Positions 20,808 to 30,558 of a stretch of DNA of 64,000 nt are shown piece after piece (within the stretch, counting starts at the first letter, position 1; every line of letters begins with the position of its first letter). Source of the DNA: Cerioporus squamosus. Its lineage: Eukaryota; Basidiomycota; Agaricomycetes; Polyporales; Polyporaceae. Below the pieces are notes generated by a model. That model saw nothing but the letters and a program-made list of their open reading frames with translations. It made no database searches and was not told the DNA's origin. The stretch is from the NCBI GenBank assembly GCA_022592435.1, contig JABYQS010000022.1, positions 1-64,000 of the forward strand, given 5' to 3'. The translations under genes were made by a program, and so were the position numbers.

Positions 20808-21920
20808 CTACGGTACCATGCACCATCCCCAAGACTCCATCTGCGCCTCCGCATTCCGCACCGCAATGAGCACGCACAGGCGACACATCGTCCACCGCCA
20901 CCAATGTCCGGAAGCACCGTCATCCTGCACCGTCTCGTCCGGCTCTACCCCCTCCACCACAGCGGATCTCGTGGCGAAGCACGACAGCGAAAGCATACGC
21001 TCGCACCGCGCACACCGATACTGAAGTGCATCGGGCGGAGGAGCCTCGATGACGTCCAGCGGGACGAACTTGCTCAATTCCAAAGGAACGTGAGCTTCCT
21101 TCAGCTCGCGCGTGGGGTACACGCGCATGTACCGAGCAGACGCCCCCCTCAGTTGCTCCACGTCAACCCGCCGCAGGAGGACGTCAGAGACGCGAGAGAT
21201 CAGATAGATGTCGCGGGCGGCGTAGTCCAGGAGCATGGCGGGCAGAGGGCGGTTCAGCCACATGCTCCCTCCGTCCGATCGGTGCAGGTTTGTCACCGCA
21301 GCTGTAATCCAAACCGCAGTTTCAGAACAAGGACGCAACGGACTGAGTTAATGGTCAAGGGAACTTACGATCTTTTCCCCCGAGCGCGTCGAGGACACGC
21401 AGGATCCCCGCGCAGTGGTCGAGACCCACGAGGCGGTAGATTCCGTCGAGGAGACCAGGATTGTTCTGGAGGTCTCGCATCACGGCCTTCGATTTGCTGA
21501 AGTAGGCGAGAGCGTGGTTATTCAGATAACTGGGACGTCGCATGACCTCTGCGAGCTGCATGTCAAGGATACCCTCAACGACGACCCCGTACGTGAGCCC
21601 AAGCTCCAGGAAGTCGCTGCGGCCATCCCAAACGAGCTTGCCGACTCCCGGGTCACGGAGTAGGGAGAGCAGAGAAGCCAGGAGAGCGTTGTCTTTGTCT
21701 TGCAGAGCTAGCACGTCGAACAAGTAGACAGTGTCGGAAGCGGGGTAGGTACCGATCGAGAGGATGCTGAGCACACCGTTCGGTCTGCCAAAGTCTTGGC
21801 CTTCGCAGTCTAGGATGAGAGTGGAGTAGCGTGCGAGGGCTCCAGCGGCGATAGCGGCCTGCTCGTAGGTAGTTATGATTGTATAGGAAGTGCCAGCCGT
21901 GCTCGCCGCCGGGGGACTTG
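20808..21920 (-). CDS. EXD1-like DEDD 3'-5' exonuclease with C-terminal Cys4 motif, copy 1 (no start codon)
   Basis: Two exons. Exon 1 (to 21369) reads TSYTIITTYEQAAIAAGALA, then STLILDCEGQDFG (motif I, D and E), KLVWDGRSDFLEL (motif II) and DMQLAEVMRR. After a 67-nt intron, exon 2 (21301-20808) gives WLNRPLPAMLLDYAARDIYL (motif III, Y and D), YPTRELKEAHVPLELSKFVP and a putative zinc site CARCERMLSLSCF ... CRLC. All residues needed for DEDD exonuclease activity are present. RNA or DNA would be the substrate. The closest named relative is EXD1. The problem is the 5' end: no in-frame ATG precedes the domain, and the frame runs directly into the 3' exon of copy 2. Either a distant leader exon exists, or the gene lost its start when the intergenic DNA was deleted. 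Confidence 0.72.
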
Positions 21921-22944
21921 GGCGACCTTGACCTCCGAGCTGCGAAGCACGAGCAGCGCACAGAGCCGACACTGCGGAGATCGCTGCAGCGGCTCGTCGA
22001 AGTCGTCATCTGACGGGGACTGGAGGAAAGAGGCAACAGTGAGCATTCTCTCGCAGTGCGTACACCTGTAACGCCGCGTGTTCGTGGGAGATGGCGCCAT
22101 AATCTCGAGCGGCAGGAACTTGTAAAGGTCGCAAGAGGCATGTGCAGCGCGCAGCTCGCGCGTGGGGTACGCCTCCATGTACCGTGTTGTCATCTCCTGC
22201 CATTTCTCGGACTGACTATACTGTTTCTTCTTCGCTCGGAAGCGGGCGTATAGGAGGTTTATCAGTTGGATGTTCTCTACGCAACGGCGCTGGAGGTCAT
22301 CCGGGAAGGGACGTAAGAGCCACACCCCGGAGCCGTGTCCCTTGCGCAGAGCGGTTGAACGAACTATGTGGAGAACTGGAGGTCAGTGACTACAGGCAAC
22401 AGAATTGCGGAACTACTCGCTATTATCGCCTGCTTCGGACACATGATAGAGTCCGGCGCAGTGAATCAACCCAAGGAGCTTGTGTATGTCGTCAGGGAGC
22501 GTATGGCCGAAGTCGATGAAACGCCTGAAATGCCGTGTGGTATGCTGCAGGCGAGAGTTTTTCTCCTTCGTGCCGCGCGTGGAAACCTCGATAAGTTGTA
22601 GGTCGATGACTCCGTGGAGGAGAACCCCGTACGTGTCCGCTACCTCGAGCAAGTAAGTGCGGCCATCCCAGACGACCTTCGTGATATCTTGTCTCTGAAG
22701 GAGGCCAAAGAGAGGAGAGAGAGGCATGATTGTGCTTGTCGGAAAGGGCGAGTACATCGAAGAGGAAAACATGGGAAGAAGCCGGGTCACTGAGAGCGAT
22801 GATGCTCAACTCGCCGTCCGGCATGCCCAATTCGCGACCTTGGCAGTGGAAGATCAGAACCGAGGAGGAAGATAGCTCTTCGGCTGCATTTGCTGCTGCA
22901 TCGTAGGTGGTACAGAGTGTACAGCGTGCTTCATTCGTAGACAT
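21873..22944 (-). pseudogene. EXD1-like exonuclease paralog, copy 2 (catalytic residues lost, frameshift)
   Basis: Starts MSTNEARCTLCTTYDAAANA and matches the other copies along its length: WDGRTYLLEVADTYGVLLHG, a phase-consistent intron, then VWLLRPFPDDLQRRCVENIQ, MEAYPTRELRAAHASCDLYK, CTHCERMLTVASF and CRLC. Motif I DCEG has become HCQG (H33, Q35), the second Asp of motif II (WDGRAD in paralogs) is Tyr (WDGRTY), and motif III Tyr and Asp have become Arg and Asn (RCVEN). In addition, the frame changes by +1 near 22726-22735, between DKHN and PLSPLFGLLQ. The end is also abnormal: after CRLCALLVLRSSEVK it reads 18 unrelated residues inside copy 1 before stopping. Best read as a decaying copy. 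A non-catalytic binding protein is possible only if the frameshift is an error. Confidence 0.78.
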
Positions 22945-23244
22945 CACGGAATACCTAGCAGCTGTATGAAGGTCAGCAGAGAGATTGGCGGCGAAGCTAT
23001 GAGCTGACCTGTGGACGACCGACGGAGTGCATGTCTGAGGGCTTGGAAGGTAGTATTCAGGCCATCCGCAGCACCATGTCTACCGCAGTGCAGCACATGT
23101 ACCCACGAAAGCCAAGTAGGGTTCCACGGCCATGTGTCGGCAGCCCGCGCGTCGAGGTCGGGTGGTTTACCGCAGGAGGCAAGCGCCAGGGCCAGGAGCG
23201 GGTGGCCAAAGAGACGCGCGGGACTTGACCCAGTACCACAACCG

Positions 23245-24554
23245 ATGCCTCCGCGGCCAACGCTCCCCTCCCCCGCCGGCTCGTTCTACCCTCCAAATGA
23301 CATCGCGACCCACCGCGACCTGCTTCTCTTTGAAGAGCGGCTCAAGATGAACGCTGCAGCCCTCCACCGCCGCAAGAGACGGTACCAACGTGCGTGAGTT
23401 GCAGCCTCCACGGGCATGTCCTCGATCGAATGATCACCTACTGAATGTCCTCCACACGACCTCCAGTCTTTCTTCTCCAGCTGCTGATTATCTCGGCCTT
23501 CTTGCTGTGTGAAGTCGTTCTGCAGACGAACATGCTCAGCTACCCGTACAAGTGGGTCCTGCACCAGGTCCTCCCGGACATATACCCCGAAGACGCGGAT
23601 GTCAGGGTCCATCCGTACTTTGCCTCGGGGCTGCTCTTCGTGAGCGTGACGACACTCGTGCTCTTCTTTGCGAGCGGGATGTACTCCGAGAAGATCAGCT
23701 ACGCAAACAGGTACGTGCTCGTCTTCATCTGTTCCCCACTCCAGCCAGCTTGCCCGCAATGCGTTCCTCCCAATCGCCCTGTGAGAATAGAGAGCATCAT
23801 ACCCCGCAAGTGCCGACGGGATACTGAATATCATGGCGTTGCGAGCAAGCTGACTGCACGCCTGGAGACGGAACGAACCATAAAAGCTAAGGACGCTCAC
23901 CAGGTACGTCCCGCACGCAAACCGCGCCCTCCGGAGCTTCAACATGTACCTCAACATGCGACAACCGCCGCTGCGCTCCAAACTCCCCTTCAACCCCTTC
24001 GCCTTCCTCTTCGCCCGCCCGCCCCCTCCAACCTCCCCCATCTCCCCCACCTCCCCGCACTCCCCGCGCAGACGCAGCCCCTCGCCCTCCCCCGGCGGCA
24101 GCAGACGCAGCTCCTCCGTCCCCATCCCGCCCATCCCCCCAGCCTCCAACCCTCGGGGCGAGCTCATCTTCTCCTCCCGCGTCGACCGCGGCTTCGCGAG
24201 TCCTACGACCGCTACCGCGCCCAATTCGAGCGTCGCAGAGAAGAGCGCGAGCGCGCAGCGTACGCACAAACCTGGATCGGCTGGATACACCTCAAGATGC
24301 CCTGGATGCGCCAGCCCCCCGCGGCATCGTCGCCCCTACCCGGATCCGCCTCTGGGACGTCGACGCCCGTGGGCAGCATCCGGTTGCCAGGGCGCGGGCG
24401 CGGCTCGGGCAGCCCAGCGGGGTCGCGGAGGTCGAGTCCCGTGCCCACGGGTGTGCGGACGGGCAGGCGGATATCTGGGCAGCTGAGTGGTGGGGGCGGC
24501 ACACCGCCTGCGCACCCGTTGGCTGGGGAGTCTGTGAAGGGCGCGGATACATGA
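23245..24554 (+). CDS. SPO7: Spo7-like regulatory subunit of the Nem1-Spo7 lipin phosphatase
   Basis: Exon 1 (from MPPRPTLPSPAGSFYPPND) gives DIATHRDLLLFEERLKMNAA and ALHRRKRRYQ. After an intron come two membrane helices (FLLQLLIISAFLLCEVVLQ and FASGLLFVSVTTLVLFFASG) and the short loop MYSEKISYANR. Exon 3 (from 23904) continues YVPHANRALRSFNMYLN. It ends with a Pro/Ser-rich linker and SRVDRGF/RESYDRYRAQFERRREERE. This is the Spo7 family layout: a basic helix, two helices in the ER/nuclear membrane, and a C-terminal tail with an RR-rich helix. Spo7 recruits the Nem1 phosphatase that activates lipin, controlling nuclear membrane growth and lipid droplets. The frame must shift near 24194 (GGCTTCGCGAG where GGCTTCCGCGAG is expected), a one-base loss. 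The Pro/Ser insert of ~80 residues and the long tail are larger than in yeast. Confidence 0.72.
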
Positions 24555-25212
24555 GATATAGTGCGTCTCGGGTCTGCTAGTGTTGCTTGCTCATAGAGGA
24601 CGCTGCTTGCGCCAATGCAATGTATCATATCGTATGCGAACCCACTTTGGAATACTCGAGATGGCGACTAGACGTCTGAGGGAGCACCGAGTATCGAGTC
24701 ACCCAAGTGCGGACAGCGAGACAGCACACGGAGCATGTGTGCGGTATCCAAGAAATAATATTAGCGGCAAGTACACTACACTGCACATTCCATGTTCCTT
24801 CGGACAAAGTTCCTTTCCTTCCATCCAGATCCATTGCTGTGAGGTATAAGAAGAGCAAACAGGGAGTGAGGAGTGTACGCATATGCAGAGTCCTGGGGCC
24901 TCGCCGCCGCCGATACCTGTCACTAGGTCCGTGCCGAACCAACCGACGACGACTAGAGGACTATGCAAAATAAGAGAAAGAGTAAAAGAAAAGGGCTGGA
25001 GGCTGTATGCACACAGCCATGTATGTAGAAAGAGTAGACGTATCAACAATGCAGAATGCAGGATGCGGGATGCAGTGTCTGATGCGGATGAGGATGCGGA
25101 TGAATGCGGAAGTATGAAGTGTGTGATGATGGATGCATGCGCGACGAACCAAGTCGTCAACCTCGAAACCTCAACCAAAAAAACAGAACCCCACGAGCAC
25201 AGAGCCACGGGC
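24555..25212. other. convergent 3' intergenic region
   Basis: Lies between the 3' ends of the Spo7-like gene and the following minus-strand gene. A GGATGCGGATG-type microrepeat is present (25060-25105). No gene is supported. Confidence 0.45.
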
Positions 25213-26823
25213 CTACGCCGTGAGCGCACGGCGCGGATCCTCCCTCACCGGAGCGTTCCCCCCAACCAAGAACGTCATCCACCCGAACATAGCCATGAGG
25301 AAGCGCACGAGCCACGCCGAGTCCGCACCCAAGCCAAGGCCCGGGCGCAGCTGCAGCGCGAACGCGATGTCGAGCGGCTGGCGGGGCGTCCGCTGGCGCG
25401 GCCGCTGCACCTGCTGCATCTCGACCTCGGGCGCGTCGTCGGCAAAGAGCGCCCCGGGGAGCATGGGTGTGGGTGAGTCCGAGCGGGGTGGACTGCCGGC
25501 GAGACCAAGCGTCGGAGCGTCGGCTGCGCGGCGGGACCAGGAGGGCTTGGACGAGAGCGTCGGGGAGGACTGCACTTCGCGCATCTGAGGCGCGCGCCGT
25601 GCGGGCGAGCGCGTCGGACTGGCGAGTGGCGAACGCATGGGTGTCCGGAGCGGGGTGGCGTAGGGCGTTGATTGATCCGAGTGGATGTCCGGGAGGGGCA
25701 GGAGGTCCGGGTCGGCGTGTTCTTCGACGACGATGCGCGGGACGTCGGGCCTCGGCTCGTATTGCGGAGGCGTGTCCGGGTCGAGGAAGAGCAGCGAGTG
25801 CTCCGGAGCGTCGTGGAACTTCTCGGCATCGACGGTTTCGTCGTCCGAGTCGATGTCCACGAGTTTCCCGTTGAGCTCTTCGCTGGACTTCTCGTCGAAG
25901 AAGTGCACCGGTGGCAGCGGGGCGTCGTAACATACACGGCGCTTCTCCGGCGATGGGGCGTTCCCTCCGTCTTCGTCGTCGCGAGACATGTCGAGGCCGA
26001 CGCGCTTCTCGAGGCGAGGGAGGACATCCCAGGCGAGACCAGACTTGATCATGAAGGTGGTGGCGTGGTTGTACGCATAGAGACCCGCGCCGATGCAGAA
26101 TACGGCGAGTAGGGCGACAATGCAGGAAACAGCGATGACGATGACAGGCGGAGATGGGTAGATATCAGCGAACGCGACGGGGTGAAGCTCCTGGGAGGCC
26201 TCCTCGGGAGATGCGGCGTCCTCGGGTGCGGCCTCCGTTGCAGCGACCGAGCCGGCGTCGTCGGACACAGAGGGGATACCGCCGTCGATGTCTTGGAGGG
26301 AGCCGGTGCTCTTGAGGTTCTTGAGGATCTCGTAGAGCTGCTTCTCATCTTCGGAAGGGGTTCCGTCGACGTTGAGGGGAATGACAGCCTTGATAGCGTC
26401 GAGGTCTTCGAGGCTGGAGAGGAGGGCCGACTGCTCTTCGGAAGTCGTGAGGGAGACGTGGATGTCGTCGCCGTCTTCGCAGGCTAAGCAGTCGGGAGAC
26501 TCTCTGTGGAGATGCGCAGTCAGCAGCCTGGCTCTCAGCACGGACAAGGCGCTCAGATGTGCGCGGTGGCATGCGGGTGGTGCATGCACGCGATAGAAGC
26601 CCATGAATGAAATCGAGAACTCACCCTGTGCGAGATGCGAATATGGCCTGGATGGCATTCTGAACCTGAAGAGACCTTCTTACCCTGCACGCCCCGACAG
26701 ATCAGCGGCGAGTATCAAATAAAATGGAGCGGCGTGGACATACGTTTGTGGCGCGTCCGAGATGGGACGAGCAGTAACGACCAGCGCGAGCAGGGAGAAG
26801 GAGACAAGGATGTTGAGAGTCAT
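25213..26823 (-). CDS. single-pass membrane protein of unknown function
   Basis: Exon 1 starts at 26823 with MTLNILVSFSLLALVVTARP, a clear signal peptide (cleavage likely after VTA). A short exon follows (VQNAIQAIFASRTG), then a large 3' exon. That exon begins ESPDCLACEDGDDIHVSL, with two cysteines that could pair, and continues with an acidic helical region. Next is one membrane helix (VIVIAVSCIVALLAVFCIGA) and a cytoplasmic tail rich in Ser/Pro/Asp (TPLRTPMRSPLASPTRSPAR; many SP/TP sites). It ends with a second hydrophobic stretch, LVRFLMAMFGWMTFLVGG. I recognise no domain. The layout suggests a type I plasma- or endomembrane protein with a phosphorylated tail. Its start is ~400 bp from the divergent DnaJ gene, so they may share a promoter. 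Confidence 0.65.
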
Positions 26824-27224
26824 CGTTAGCGAGGTCGCTGAGCGACTTGCCCGACACGATCAAACGTGTCTGAGTCGAGGACGGAGAGTCGGCGGTGGTG
26901 GCCTCGGGAAGAGCACGAAAGCCTCATGCCCGACTTCATTCCCGCTCTCCTCCCCGCATCCGGTCTGACGTGGTCCTCATCCAATCACGGCGTTCACCGG
27001 CATCCAATTGTAAGCCCAATTTTGGCTCGATAAGTCACATAGGATAAGTGCATGTAAACCTTAGCTGATAGCACGAAGGGTTGACTGATTAGATGAGACT
27101 TCATCTTGCTCCTGCCGTCATACTCGCACTGTCCACTGGCAGCTTCCACGGGCGCAGGACCACGCCAACCTTCCATGCTGAAAGTCCCCGACCCACTAAA
27201 CTATCGTGGACCTCGTTGGCCACC

Positions 27225-28043
27225 ATGCAATCGCTACGGAGCTCCCCACACTGTCGTTCACCTCGTTGGAGCCGGCACTTCAGCGCGTCATGTCCGCGAA
27301 CTGGCCATTACCAGACCCTTGGCATACCCAAGAACGCGACGAAAAACCAGATCAAGGTGCGAGACATTGAGCCTTGTATTTAGAATACGCGCGCTCACCT
27401 CCGCCCAGGCGAGCTACTACAAAGTGAGCTTGTCGACGAGAACGCGTACATGGCGCACGCTTACCAGGCTAAGCCGAATAGCTCAGCAAGCAGTTCCATC
27501 CAGACGTGAACAAGGATCCTACAGCCAAGGAGAAGTTCCAAGCGGTTAGCGAAGCTTATGCAGTCCTGGGTGATGATCGGCAACGGTACGTCCCGCCTTC
27601 TCTACGCGGTTTCCCTCCGATTCCTCAAGAGTCCCGCATCCGCCATAGACGAGCCTACGACCGGGAACAAACCGTGGACTACACTGCATCGCACCCCCAC
27701 ACACATCACGAGGCCAGTTCAGCTTATACCCACTGGTCGTACGAAGGCCGTCGACGCGGTGCTACCCACGCTTGGTCGGAGTACTCCCGACGCCCGAACT
27801 CCGGGCGCGCCTACACCTACCCTCCTCCTCCAGGTACCTCGCACTATGCGCACACGCAGCAGCAGGGACCAAATCCATTCTCGAATCCGAACGTGCAGCG
27901 GGCGACAGGCCGGAGAGGACCGCTACCTTCGACACCGTCGGACCATGTCGCGAGAGAGTCTATGTTTGGACGAGCCTGTAACGGTTACCGCGCTCATCCT
28001 CCTCATTGCGACCATAGGACATGGTTTCAGTGCTAGCGCGTAG
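27225..28043 (+). CDS. DnaJ (Hsp40) protein, probably mitochondrial and membrane-bound
   Basis: [19 protein letters not shown], rich in Arg and Ser, looks like a mitochondrial presequence; CACCATGC fits a good start context. The J domain follows: [17 protein letters not shown], a 15-nt microexon ASYYK (27409-27423), then [20 protein letters not shown] with the HPD motif, [15 protein letters not shown], and RAYDRE in exon 4. The rest is Ser/Gly/Tyr/Pro/His-rich without the zinc region of type I DnaJ proteins. In the next frame the tail reads [23 protein letters not shown]-stop, a typical membrane anchor. A +1 shift near 27976 would join it, otherwise a different tail ending FQC results. The protein would stimulate mitochondrial Hsp70. 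An upstream ATG at 27093 is also in frame with the J domain (the same open frame). Confidence 0.78.
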
Positions 28044-28399
28044 CAGGAGGATGTGTAGACGCGGATTGGACGGACTCTACATGATGGATTCCATCGCCTC
28101 CGTGCGGTTTGTATTGCATCTAGGTGTGTCCCTTATTGAAGGACGCATGTGCGGCTGCTGACACATTTCACACGCAGAGTTTGTATTATAATCAATATGA
28201 GACTGTAGGTTTCGTCTGTCTCAGGACTGCCGATACTTTCCTCTGAGCGCATTACCATTGAGCACGCAGTACGCGAGAACATATCGCAAGAGGACTGCCA
28301 GCACTAGTGACGTCGCAAGCGACGCTTATTTCCGGATGGTATCCCAGTCTTCGGAATCGAGCAGCCCAAGGCGACTGGCGAGTGCAGACGAGGAGATGA

Positions 28400-30280
28400 G
28401 ATGGTAAGCCCCATTTGCATGTACTGTACCATATCGATCTGTCCCAGTACCCAGGACCTGTTTGGCGGCGAATCTCGATGCTCGGACCGGCTCTCCACTC
28501 GACGAGAAGGACCACAAGCAGGCATATGAAGCAGCTGCACGACCGTTACGGGGACGTTGTCCGCATTGGTGAGATGCTGTCCCTCGCACCGTACCCTTTC
28601 CTCACGCTGACATCAATCGGCCGTGCGTCCAGGTCCTAACGAAGTATCAATTCGTGATCCTACTGCTGTATCCGCTCTCCTCGGACCGGGAGGTCTCGCT
28701 AAAGGACCCAAGTACGGCGACCTGCTGAATGTCACATTGTTACTGACTTAATGATAGGTTGGGTCGGCGGCATGCTATCCGCGAAGAATCTCCCGATAGT
28801 TGGTATCCATCACATCGACGAGCATCTGGCGCGACGCCGAGCATGGAATCGTGGGCTATCCCCCACCGCACTCAAGGACTACTAGCCGGCAATCGCTGCC
28901 CGAACACGCCAACTCCTGCAGGCCCTTGACAGTCAGGACGGCTGCGTGATATTAGGCGACTGGTTCAAGTCTTTCTCGCTTGACTTCATCTCAGACATGG
29001 CGGACGTCAATTTACGCTCCGAGTACAGCACAATCTGATACCGGATCCATGGACAGTTTTGGGCGCGGCTCTGACCTCTTGCGAGGTGGAGACCATAGCA
29101 GTATCTGGCGCATCATCGAGGATGGTATGATGTGCGTATCAAGCTTACTGCTAGACTTGAATGACTCCCTGATCCTGTTTTGCCCTTTGACAGATTCGCG
29201 ACGTTCTTCGCCAAAGTCCCGTGGCTTGGGGTGTATGTCGGACGCATATCCGGGGCTGCCCGTCCACTCCAGACGTTGCATGCTATTAGTAGAAAACTCG
29301 TCTACGAGCGACTGAAGATAGGAACCAAATCGCGCGACCTGTTTCACTATCTGGTATGGTGCCCTGCATAAACCATTGCCCATCTTGTGTCGTCGTACTG
29401 ACAACAGAGACCTATGTAGAGTAACGAAGACCTGTCAAGCAAGGATGCTCCTCCCGACCGCCAGCTCATGGACGACGGGGCCCTGACCGTGGTCGCAGGG
29501 ACTGACACAGTGTCAAGTGCCCTCACAGCCCTGTTCTACTGTCTTCTCACACATTGAGAGGTGTATGATCTGCTTCAACAAGAGGTCGACAGATTCTATC
29601 CGGATGGCGAGGACATAGGCAACACGAAACATCACCGGGACATGCAATACCTACACGCAGTCATGTAGGCTCTCCGTATTATGCTAGCTTCCGCATTCCA
29701 TCTGACTCAGACCGCTTTCAGAAACGAAACCCTTCGCTTGTACCCTCCCGTCCCAGGCGGAGGTCAGCGACAGGTCCCGCGTGACAGCGCTCCAATAACT
29801 GTAGGCTCGATGCGAGTGCGACACTCTGCCGCCTCCTAGGTAGCTTATTGCTGAACGCCTTGATCGCTTCCTTCAGCTGTCTCCCTCCCGGCACAATCGT
29901 CCGCATCCCGCCCTTTTCTCTGCATCGAGAAGGTCGGAACTTTCAGTCTTCCGGTGTGCTTCTGGCCCGAGCGATGGCTCGTCTCGAGTGGCAAGATCTT
30001 TCTCAGCGATGCCCGGCATCCCGCCCTCGGGAGGAAGCCGGACAAGGACGATTTCGTCCACAACGAGGCGGCATTTATCCCATTCTTCCATGGGGCTATG
30101 AACTGCCCCGGGAAGGGCCCCGCTCTACTCGAGGTCAGCATGGTCGTTTGCGCCCTCTTGCAGCAATTCAGCATTCGATTGCAACCGGGTTGGGACAAGG
30201 ACCGGTTCAACGCTGAGCTCAGAGACTACTTCGACGCAAACCGACCAGACTTGCCTGTTATACTGGAGCGGCGTCGATGA
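28400..30280 (+). pseudogene. cytochrome P450 pseudogene
   Basis: Fragments in order: SQYPGPVWRRISML and MKQLHDRYGDVVRIG (N-terminal P450 region), WVGGMLSAKNLPI, LGDWFKSFSLDFISDMA, and the I-helix LTVVAGTDTVSSALTALFYC with AGTDT. The K-helix NETLRLYPPVPGGGQRQVPR follows with the ExxR pair, then MCFWPERWL, and the heme loop PFFHGAMNCPGKGPALLE with the ligand Cys. Two in-frame stops break it: TAG at 28883-28885 (after PTALKDY) and TGA at 29554-29556 (after FYCLLTH, where relatives have Pro). Splice sites can still be seen between blocks. The family is the basidiomycete microsomal P450s that end in an AxxCxG-type heme loop. With two stops outside introns it is almost certainly inactive. No intact paralog lies in the window. 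Confidence 0.8.
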
Positions 30281-30558
30281 GATTCGCTGCATTACAGACT
30301 GGATAGTGATGTTAACTGGAGAGCGACTTCCGTTAACCGGGATGGTAGCGTTAGCTATAGTGCAAACGTATGGAATCAATACTTACTCCTAGTCGACACC
30401 TGGTCCGTACGTTCATGTCTTGCGCTGACCGATCCTGGACTAATCTCAGGCAACAATCCAGAAGTATGTATCCAACATCGTTACAGGGGATATACATTAC
30501 CAAGAATCACACGCTCTCAGCTTAGAAGATAGATCATCAGCGACGTCAAGGCCCAATT

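Noticed and set aside
21860..22944. A spliced fusion protein of exonuclease copies 2 and 1
   Set aside because: GT...AG pairs in the junction give introns that are too short or leave the wrong frame.
23286..24290. 334-codon minus-strand ORF opposite the Spo7-like gene
   Set aside because: The plus strand has conserved Spo7 features and matching splice sites; the minus frame has none.
28040..28400. First exon of the P450 gene
   Set aside because: No convincing membrane-anchor exon was found upstream of SQYPGP, so the pseudogene was started at the first supported block.
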